Source of the DNA: Morinoia aosen
Taxonomy: Eukaryota; Arthropoda; Malacostraca; Amphipoda; Talitridae
Direction of reading: 5' to 3'
Assembly: GCA_030386875.1 (NCBI GenBank)
Contig: CM059566.1
Coordinates: 39,344,068 to 39,408,067, forward strand
DNA: 64,000 nt
Numbering within the stretch: position 1 is the first letter of the stretch; each line of letters begins with the position of its first letter. Below the pieces are notes generated by a model. It ran no database searches, had not been told where the DNA came from, and saw only the letters and a program-made list of their open reading frames with translations. Made by a program: the position numbers and the translations under genes. Below are positions 58,601-64,000 of this stretch, piece by piece.

Positions 58601-59045
58601 CAAGTTGTGAGATATTGTTTACACTTGATAAGCTGGAGTCAAAGCTTGGTATGAGGTTATATTCTATACCAGATGATGAAGCAGTGTTCATTAGAGACAT
58701 CATAGAATTCGGCAATGCAATATTGTTTACAGACTGTCCAACCTCAACAGCAGAGTTATCCAAACCATTGCAATACAAATCCATTGGGACAATTCCATGG
58801 AGATCTTTCATATCCTTCTGTTTTTGGGCACCACAGAGCAGATGAGATTTATCTTGAGGGTGAGAAGAGTACAGCTCTTCCACAGCAAATGCAACAGAAG
58901 AAACATCATGGGATGAAGGCAGGTGAGGGGCAGCTTCATTGTCTTTGTTGCTCTTGCCACATTCCTTGCCACCCAATCCTGATGAAGCAGAGCTGTCATC
59001 AACAGACTTCTGCAGAGTGCTGTAGCCCATCATTGTGGTGGGAGT
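45672..59045 (-). CDS. Six-finger C2H2 zinc-finger protein, nine-exon gene model
   Basis: Exons (minus strand): 59045-56812, 56031-55881, 54815-54681, 52564-52292, 51230-51060, 50548-50431, 49490-49403, 48908-48702, 46620-45672. Every intron starts GT and ends AG, all phases agree, and the sum is 4326 nt with one stop. The first exon begins in phase 0; ATG ATG at 59033-59028 may be the start (1437 residues), or coding may continue upstream. Residues 1-744 are Ser/Asn/Gln-rich with a basic patch RRRRKKDTKNK, a likely nuclear signal. Six C2H2 fingers span about 979-1139 (C-x2-C-x12-H-x3/4-H), two of them split by introns, with a TREPY-like linker HTRERPYAC. The tail is Gln/Ser-rich. It is probably a nuclear DNA-binding regulator. 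I do not recognise the orthologue; targets are unknown. Confidence 0.85.
47057..47277. mobile_element. 221-bp TTAA MITE, family C, in intron 8
   Basis: TTAA at 47053-47056 and 47278-47281. Ends CACTTTGGCTGCGAC / CACTTTGACTGCGAC (inverted, 14 of 15). The interior is the reverse complement of the copy at 59858-60078 and contains CCACCGGTGG and the GTCGGGCAGCAGCATTATGA block. Confidence 0.85.
48460..48701. repeat. 63-bp tandem repeat carrying repeated splice donors
   Basis: Four units at the exon 8 / intron 8 border. On the minus strand each begins GTTCAG or GTTCTG followed by GTCWGT or GTCCGT: donor-like GT at 48701, 48638, 48575 and 48514 (spacing 63, 63, 61). The repeat reads through in the exon's frame as units of about 21 residues (SFRSVL-TL-RSHL..). 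Confidence 0.8.
48702..48908 (-). CDS. Zinc-finger gene, exon 8
   Basis: 207 bp. Acceptor TATTGCCACCAG, donor TTCAG|GTCTGT. It encodes fingers 4 and 5 and the Cys pair of finger 6 (CRLCGKWF). The open frame continues 270 bp past the donor through a 63-bp tandem repeat, each unit repeating the donor. Confidence 0.85.
49403..49490 (-). CDS. Zinc-finger gene, exon 7
   Basis: 88 bp. Acceptor ACATTTTTTCGCAG, donor GGAA|GTAAGTC. It encodes finger 3 (CNICDREF..VHHKSSH), with four residues between the two zinc histidines. Confidence 0.9.
50172..50390. mobile_element. TTAA MITE family A (copy 2, eroded)
   Basis: TTACATTTTGTATACATATT, ACCATTATCACAACCACC and ACACCGGCATCA match the copy at 1251-1483 over its length. 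The TTAA flanks are no longer clean (GGGATTAAAC on the right). Confidence 0.6.
50431..50548 (-). CDS. Zinc-finger gene, exon 6
   Basis: 118 bp. Acceptor TCTCCATTCCAG, donor CAAA|GTGAGTG. It completes finger 1 (LNHLKKHSLSH) and encodes finger 2 whole (CPYCHSYF..HIKKH). Confidence 0.9.
51060..51230 (-). CDS. Zinc-finger gene, exon 5
   Basis: 171 bp, phase 0. Acceptor TGTTGTGCCCAG, donor TCC|GTGAGC. Basic stretch KKRKRAKQ, probably a nuclear signal, then the first half of finger 1 (CSECSAMFAS). The finger is completed only after splicing to exon 6, which strongly supports both splice sites. Confidence 0.85.
51300..51560. repeat. AT-rich tandem repeat in intron 4
   Basis: About seven degenerate units of 35-45 bp of type GGGAATTATTTATTATAAGC plus CATAACAAA. 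There is no coding or splice role visible. Confidence 0.75.
51665..51750 (-). mobile_element. SINE-like fragment
   Basis: AAAGCTTATCTATAGCTGAG, then GAGAGCGCCAATCCCCATAG matches the subfamily at 16215-16560. Confidence 0.5.
52292..52564 (-). CDS. Zinc-finger gene, exon 4
   Basis: 273 bp, phase 0 at both ends. Acceptor ATTCTTTCCTTGAAG, donor GAG|GTGAGAC. It begins VQRMLEILGIFYRPC and is then Ser/Pro/Gly-rich, ending KPVKLKFE. Confidence 0.75.
53081..54570 (-). mobile_element. Mariner/Tc1-type element with 166-bp perfect inverted ends
   Basis: Starts CAGGGTGTTTCAAAAATACA; the right end is its exact reverse complement. The two arms, 53081-53246 and 54405-54570, show no mismatch by eye. TA flanks both sides (53079-53080, 54571-54572), the standard mariner/Tc1 duplication. 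The transposase gene fills the interior. The element lies in intron 3 of the zinc-finger gene, in the same orientation, and splits a minisatellite of CTGCAGACA type. Intact ends and frame indicate a recent arrival. Confidence 0.92.
53248..54339 (-). CDS. Mariner/Tc1-superfamily transposase (DUF4817-type N-terminus)
   Basis: 363 residues from the first ATG; the likelier start is Met9 (54315, MYTNQELAEM), which matches how this insect family begins. The N-terminal helix-turn-helix region (residues 9-120) includes YGKADGNAALARRLYQERYP and a paired-type motif RRLALQVNVPHTTVWRLLKE. The catalytic core has D164 (LFTDEAQFTRDG), D255 (HDGAPAHFS) and D292 (SPDLNPLDFYLWG). I count 36 residues between the second and third Asp, longer than classic mariner (34). 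The stop codon lies 2 bp inside the inverted end. No frameshift is seen. The enzyme would act in trans on its own ends. Confidence 0.92.
   Translation of the reverse strand: MFGVRLCVMYTNQELAEMHLIYGKADGNAALARRLYQERYPRRQCPDRKTFVSLHQRLCEYGKFDSPGLGRGRPRSTTPEEQEEILEIVNRTPSISTRRLALQVNVPHTTVWRLLKEYQLYPYHLQRVQALSPADYPARVRYCQWFLQQCAANPNFPALVLFTDEAQFTRDGITNLHNQHVWAYENPNATVVSHHQVRFSLNMWAGIIGDRLVGPHVLVNRLTGQAYTNFLENIIPDVYDDTPLIDRQHAHFLHDGAPAHFSRTARRYLDRRFPDRWIGRGGPIAWPPRSPDLNPLDFYLWGHLKSLVYSSPVPDLESLRNRIVARSEDIRNIPGVWDRVRRSMRHRCEVCIQAGGGHFEHLL
54581..54668. repeat. 20-bp minisatellite next to exon 3
   Basis: Four to five exact units of GCAGACACCACACAACACCT. Related degenerate units (ACACCTGCAGAAAACACAAC, CTTGCAGACAAC) lie on the other side of the mariner at about 52998-53078, so the mariner inserted into a once longer array. 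Confidence 0.9.
54681..54815 (-). CDS. Zinc-finger gene, exon 3
   Basis: 135 bp, phase 0 at both ends. Acceptor TTGTTACCCAG, donor CAG|GTGAGG. The peptide ends VRVRQLVQEFGLSEEQ, an amphipathic segment that continues as VQRMLEILGIFY in exon 4. A 20-bp minisatellite starts 13 bp into the next intron, followed by the mariner. Confidence 0.8.
55495..55650 (-). mobile_element. SINE-like fragment in intron 2
   Basis: TTCAACAAAAAAGGCCAATC, TTCCCCTAGGAGCACTAATT and CATTCCCATGAGGGG match the high-coordinate half of the family. Confidence 0.55.
55881..56031 (-). CDS. Zinc-finger gene, exon 2
   Basis: 151 bp, enters in phase 2 and leaves in phase 0. Acceptor CTCTTCCTTCAG; donor CAG|GTTTCT is weak but keeps frame. 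The peptide ILEVSNLNEMIRSMHS.. ending VICTACQ looks helical, with no named domain. Confidence 0.7.
56125..56280 (-). mobile_element. SINE-like fragment in intron 1
   Basis: AACCAGAACAAAAAGATGG, ACATAACACAACAAAAAC and AAAATGAAGGCCTATTTG are recognisable. It ends early near AGAGCACTAATTCC. Confidence 0.5.
56812..59045 (-). CDS. Zinc-finger gene, exon 1 of the model
   Basis: 2234 bp. Acceptor CATTTTTCCACAG precedes ACTCCCACCACAATG; donor CG|GTAAGTTC. It encodes a long low-complexity Ser/Asn-rich region without folded-domain motifs, with the basic cluster RIGRRRRKKDTKNK around residue 300. Such regions often serve as interaction or activation segments; the role here is inference. Confidence 0.85.
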
Positions 59046-59076
59046 CTGTGGAAAAATGAACATAGTAAATCTACAA

Positions 59077-59222
59077 AATATTCAATGGTATAATAGATTT
59101 GAAACATTAGTTCAAAACTACAATAGATTTGAAACATTAATTCAAAACTACAATAGATTTGAAACATTAATTCGAAACTACAATAGATTTGAAACATTAA
59201 TTCAAAACTACAATAGATTTAA
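59077..59222. repeat. 30-bp tandem repeat just upstream of exon 1
   Basis: Four near-identical 30-bp units (GAAACATTAATTCAAAACTA + CAATAGATTT) plus a partial one. The array starts about 30 bp from the exon 1 acceptor, so on the minus strand it occupies the branch-point side of the intron. It is open in one plus frame, but I see no reason to call it coding. Confidence 0.9.
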
Positions 59223-59853
59223 TTAAACATTAATTTAAAAAGCCTATAAAATTCAACAAATTTGAAATTATTGCCAAGCTCAAAATTTCAACAATGAACT
59301 GGATACAGGAACTAATACTTTTATCATGCATCATAAGTTCCTAGTTCATACATATATTAAAGAATGGTATGTAATAAACAACTTGTATTAAAGTTTATAT
59401 TCATTTTCAAGGGGACTAGTTTCAATTTTCAATTCCAAACTTTATTTTTATTTTCACATCTCAGTTTCTATAACTACCTCACAGTCTCTGCTTTCCATTC
59501 AAGTTTTGTTGTTCTGCTAGGAGTTCCTTCTCACACTTTTTAATTTTGCTTCCCATTTGTAGTACTCACATCTAACACAAATAAGTAGGGTAAAATAATA
59601 AATCTTCCGGAAAATAGGCTCTGTCTGCAATAGATTTGAATTTAAACCCAAAATGTTAAAATTTCATTTAAAATGTTATGAAAATGAGAAATCATTCCAT
59701 GCAAGCCCAAAAAATTTCAATACAGGGTTCACTATAGAGCAGATTCATAAGTTTGAGTTTCAATGCTGGCATCTGGGAACTTTTGTTCTTACCAGATTAA
59801 ACCATTTAGGTACATTTCCAACCTGCCCCACAAATGTGTTTCTGCAAATTTCT
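59223..59853. other. Unassigned AT-rich DNA
   Basis: No further upstream exon of the zinc-finger gene was recognised here, and no element ends. Confidence 0.35.
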
Positions 59854-59857
59854 TTAA

Positions 59858-60078
59858 CACTTTGACTGCGACGTGCGCCACCGGTGGTACACGGAGGTTA
59901 TTTTCATAATGCTGCTGACTGGCCAGTAGTCGCAAACTCAATTTCCATAAATATTTAATCAAAGCTAAATGAAGGCACGATCCAGTTCATGTTTGATATT
60001 TTATAAATAGCTTACTACAATTGACATTAAATTTGAGTTTGGTGTTGAAGTTAATATTTAGTAGTCGCAGTCAAAGTG
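59858..60078. mobile_element. 221-bp TTAA MITE, family C
   Basis: TTAA at 59854-59857; the right flank is TTGA (60079-60082), one change from TTAA. Ends CACTTTGACTGCGAC are perfectly inverted over 15 bp. It is the reverse complement of the intron 8 copy at 47057. Confidence 0.85.
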
Positions 60079-60134
60079 TTGACAAATTTTCATTAAATAT
60101 AGAATTATGATCAACCAGGGTAAAATTACATTTA

Positions 60135-60360
60135 ATAGTCCCTGACCCCTTTATTTGCAATAAAAAAGAGAGTAAAATGAGAAAAAGGCCGTAAGAAATA
60201 AAAAAAATACAATCTCTCAAGAGTTGATGAGGCCACGTGAACACGGCCTGTCAAAACATATAGGACTGGAGCTTGTATCACAGATACGCTCATCACACAC
60301 TTTCGCCTGGCTTCGGACAGACCGGCTGACCGACCTACGCGGCTCTTATTATAGTATAGA
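60135..60360 (-). mobile_element. Non-autonomous Helitron, inverted copy
   Basis: On the minus strand it begins TCTATACTATAATAAGAGCC after A (60361) and shares the whole body with the copy at 17368. The pre-terminal hairpin reads TTTATT-GCA-AATAAA, conserved as a stem with a different loop. The 3' end is GGACTAT, where CTAG has become CTAT. Confidence 0.7.
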
Positions 60361-60589
60361 TTAATTCAGGCATGGTCTATGTTACTGTGCCATCTCAAGT
60401 TCTACATCACTCTTCTAGTTTGAATTCCAATAATATGCTAATCTTTTCATGAAACCACTGACTTCAATACTGATCACAACAGCAGGGTGTACAAGCAATG
60501 AATAAACTACTACTATGTTACATATCTACAGTTCATACAAGAAATCTTAAACAGTACAGTCATACGTCACCTTACAAAAGACCCAACTG

Positions 60590-60930
60590 AAAAATATTAT
60601 TATTATTATATAAGAAAGTTTTAGCCTCCCTTAACCACAACAAAGATGTTCCAAGAGAGGAAAGAGGAAAGCACCATTTAATATGGAGTTGAGGGAACGC
60701 GGAATCTATGCACAAGGAGTGCACAGAAACAGTAAGCTAGGAAAGAAGTTCATGAAACAAGATCAAAGTTGAAGAAGAAAGTAGTAGGTGCTGAAAAACA
60801 GGACAGCAGTGAACCGAAAAAAGATGGTCCGTAACAAAACAAAAACCTATTTCATTACAACAAAAAGGAAGCCTACCTAACCTTTAGCTTGGGCCCTCAC
60901 ATGGTTCCCTGGGAGTGCTAATTCCCAACT
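60590..60930 (-). mobile_element. SINE-like copy with (TAA)n tail
   Basis: Nearly the same subfamily as the copy at 5297 (AGTTTTAGCCTCCCTTAACC, GAACGCGGAATCTATGC). The ATTATTATTATT run at its low-coordinate end, read inverted, is the retroposon tail. Confidence 0.8.
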
Positions 60931-61426
60931 AAAAAATAATCACAGTTACAAACTTACAAAACTCCTTTATGTAAAATTTTTGTCTCTGAATATGAAAAAA
61001 ATTCGAGTTAGGAAATGCAAAATCTCAAAAATTTAAATAAAATACGCTTGGCTTTGCAGCCACCGTAACCTTCCAAAATGTAAATACATTTGTGGCATCC
61101 TTTATTTTGTTTTCAAATGGACACAGTAGAGTAAATGGTAAATGATTTCCATGTCTTATTCTTTTTGGTGGTTTAATAAATAATTTTCTTTTACTGTTAA
61201 CACATTTCATACAAAAATTGGTACACTTTTATAATTTTTAAATGGTCAAGGGGATAGTATTGGGGCCTTGGAACAAATCAGGCCTTTTACATGTAAAATC
61301 CAATTCTACTTTTAAAAAATCATACTACAAAACCCATTTTGGAACAAATTAATTTTTTAAGGTAAGATATAACTGCAATTTACTTAGTGTTTAGGCTAAT
61401 CAGTTTTAAAACACATACCATATTAC
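60931..61426. other. Unassigned AT-rich DNA
   Basis: Nothing recognised apart from short ORFs. Confidence 0.35.
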
Positions 61427-61430
61427 TTAA

Positions 61431-61696
61431 CACGTTCACTGCATATTGGGCCACATGTGTACCAGTTGGTAAATTGCTCATTCACGTTCCAGTATAAATG
61501 AATGGCATTTTGTCTGTTTCGTGAACTCTAAGAAATAGCTGTTACCATACCAGGTAAAATGCATCATGTAATTGTATTTTTCATACTTCTTACGTAGGTT
61601 GAAAATATTTTCATATATTTAAATCAATTTTCCTATTCTGCTACTTACAACCTAACCAAACCAAACGTTTGCAAACAAAGAAACGCAGTGAACGTG
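61431..61696. mobile_element. TTAA MITE family B, complete (266 bp)
   Basis: TTAA at 61427-61430 and 61697-61700. Perfect 12-bp inverted ends CACGTTCACTGC. The ends resemble family C (CACTTTGACTGC), so both may answer to related piggyBac-type transposases. Fragments of it lie at 4777 and 14100. Confidence 0.8.
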
Positions 61697-61700
61697 TTAA

Positions 61701-62920
61701 ACATGGCCATTGATGCATAGGATGGTTATACTGCATGGGCCATCAATACCATATTTCAAGTGCATACTAAGACTATTTATGAATTTAGGTAACTGAAAGT
61801 GGGAATGAACAGATTAAAAATAAGTTTTACACTTTAAAATCACCTTTAGCAGGATTGCATGCATTACTTTGACAAAAAATTGAGCATGAAAATCAAGTGA
61901 AAATGTACTGATAATACATGCATCCATTATGCTTAACCCGTCTCCACATGGTCGACCTACCAAGAGGTATGGAGAAAATGGGTCAACTGTGCAACTTACT
62001 GTATATTCATTAATCATATTAAAAGTTTCATTGAGGGTTCATTGTAAAGAGGGAGAGTTGCTCTTTCTGTCAGGGGGGAAAAAAATACTGCTACCCCCAA
62101 TGAAAATCTATGAAATTTGAGTTTTTATTTTGGTAAAATACAAAAAACAGAAACCAGAAAATCAATGTCCATTTTTCATTTATTGCACTTTTATGTTTTT
62201 TTATGATGCATTTTCATAGATTCTGAGTTGCTGAATCTTGTGGTATGTGAATTTTTTTTCAGGTCCAATAGTTCCAGAGTTATCTGCATTATATGTAAAA
62301 CACAGTTTATATTTTTTAGTTCATTTTGTGCATAGGCTGTTATCAAGCAGTTTCATTGTTTGTAAAGAGTTTGATATGCATAGAGCTTTTCCTCCCAAAT
62401 ACAATGGTGGTATTATTTTTTGCGTAGGAGTAAATCTGTGGATTTGGACTCCCATTTTTGGAAAAAAAACATAAGAGAATAAAAATGATGGCAACCTTCT
62501 TAGAGGCAGAGTGTGTGCTGGTATGCCTCAGCTACACTGCTGGCCTTCTAAGAGGTTGTGCAGCGCCAGTAGCTACACTCCAGACTGAGCAGAAGAATTC
62601 ATACAGATTTGAGCTTGTTGATGATAAGAATTCATACAGATTTGAGCAAAAAACTTGTGCAGTCATTTCTGAGATTTTCCTTTTTGTATCAATTGGTATA
62701 TTCAGGCATTAGGTAATTCCTACCTCCCTCTTTGCAGTCTCTCTTAAACTGATATTTTGTTCATATTCATTAGAACTTCCTTGGTTCTAGATACCAAACA
62801 GCCAAAAACTAAATACTAATCATCTATTCTGTCATCAGTGGTTACCATCATTATTTTGAGCCAATTTATAGCGGAATGTTAAGTTTGGTCCACGGTATAC
62901 AGGAGGTCTTGCCTCAGGTG
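61701..62920. other. Unassigned AT-rich DNA
   Basis: No gene. A short direct repeat GAATTCATACAGATTTGAGC occurs twice at about 62595-62650. Confidence 0.4.
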
Positions 62921-63850
62921 CTTGAACTTGAACTTGAGGGCCAAGAGGGTCAGGGCCTTTGCAAGAGGGTCAGGGCCTTTGCAACAGCCTACAATTCCCT
63001 CCACAATTTTGACACAGAGAGTTCAGTGCCTGGTACCAGACTTGTCCACTAAACTACTCAGGATCTACTAATCCTTGTCACAAGCTGCCATTGGATGGCA
63101 TCACTGGGATAACCAGTGTGTCAAAACACCATCCCCAGGCATATTGAGTCATTACTGCCTACTCTACCTGACTGGCTCATTCCAATTACTGTCTCTTACC
63201 CCAGGCACGCACAAGAAGCATTTTCATATCTTCAATGATACTCAAATTACACTCCTGATTCAATCCAGCAAGACAACTCATCCCACAATCATCTTCAGCA
63301 CATCTGGCATACCACTCATTACATAATCTGTCATTGTTCTCATTCCACCTCCATGTAAGTCTGTTCACACTCAATGACTTACATCTCACAGCAAACAAGA
63401 GTTGACTTCCAAAACTACCATCATAGAACATCTCAAACTTGGGTGCTTCTTTTCATACTGCTCAAACACCACATTCATAAAACTCTCTCTCTCTTGCTCA
63501 TACTTACTAAATTCCAGCACAAAATGCTCAATTTTTTCCTCCACTCTACTATTGCCGACATAATCTGTCATTGTTCTCATTCCACCTCCATGTAAGTCTG
63601 TTCACACTCAATGACTTACATCTCACAGGAAACAAGAGTTGACTTCCAAAACTACCATCATAGAACATCTCAAACTTGGGTGCTTCTTTTTTCACATACC
63701 AGTTAAGTGTAGGCTTTCGCACCATGCTAAGCTTCCACTTATTCAATCCATACTCCTTCGTTTGCCTCTCAATCTCTTTTTTCCACCTCTTGCAGTCCCA
63801 CTCCGGCCCTACACCTCCAACATTTATAAAATTCCAGTCATCCAGGTTAA
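62921..63850 (-). pseudogene. 5'-truncated LINE copy 4, rearranged
   Basis: Minus-strand copy of the same LINE: the 3' tail is at 62921-62940 (inverted TTCAAG units) and the 5' break near 63846. The zinc-motif coding block appears twice, about 63311-63452 and 63556-63697, a ~245-bp internal duplication. A GCAAGAGGGTCAGGGCCTTT block is also doubled near the tail. Frame is broken. Confidence 0.85.
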
Positions 63851-64000
63851 AACTTGTTCCAGGTTAAAACTTGCTTTTTCTTCTTCAAGTATCAGGAGGG
63901 ATCTTGAAAGTTCTTCTTTCTTCTTCTGTTGGTGTTTATTGGAGCTTCGAAGAGGTCTCCATGCAGCTCCACGACTGAGCGTTTGTTTCTCTCGTCAGAG

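Overview
This window is eukaryotic nuclear DNA, most probably from an insect. It is AT-rich, intron-containing and crowded with insect-type mobile elements (piggyBac, mariner/Tc1-like, Helitron, non-LTR and LTR retroelements, foldback elements). There is no operon-like gene packing. The species cannot be named from the sequence alone.

The only cellular gene I can support is on the minus strand, 59045 to 45672. I assembled it by hand from nine exons whose splice sites and reading phases all agree. The assembled reading frame is 4326 nt, about 1437-1441 residues: a long Ser/Asn/Gln-rich N-terminal half, six C2H2 zinc fingers, and a Gln/Ser-rich C-terminal tail. It is probably a nuclear DNA-binding regulator; I do not recognise the orthologue. 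Its introns have collected a complete mariner-type element with perfect 166-bp inverted ends, TTAA-type MITEs, SINE-like copies and minisatellites.

Layout. 1-5.3 kb: unassigned DNA, small TTAA MITEs and a 23-bp minisatellite. 5.6-10.3 kb: a 4.66-kb hAT-like foldback inserted in a SINE-like copy and itself carrying further hairpins. 10.3-19.5 kb: SINE-like copies, a 221-bp TTAA MITE and non-autonomous Helitrons. 19.5-27.4 kb: nested foldback elements, the largest of which (22239-27374) contains a 1.18-kb TTAA element, a second foldback and a full-length piggyBac with a two-exon 592-residue transposase. 28.4-31.6 kb: two head-to-tail 5'-truncated copies of a LINE, one with a long open RT frame. 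31.8-40.8 kb: a 9.04-kb LTR element with almost identical 1.75-kb LTRs, a 4-bp target duplication and no recognisable gag or pol. 41.4-45.6 kb: a broken LINE copy, a tRNA-derived SINE and SINE-like copies. 45.7-59.0 kb: the zinc-finger gene. 59-64 kb: MITEs, a Helitron, a SINE-like copy and a fourth LINE fragment.

I found no multi-gene system, CRISPR array or rRNA gene. The most interesting points are the nested insertions with readable target duplications, the non-coding LTR element, the same-length TTAA MITEs, and a tandem repeat in the zinc-finger gene that copies a splice donor several times in the same reading phase.
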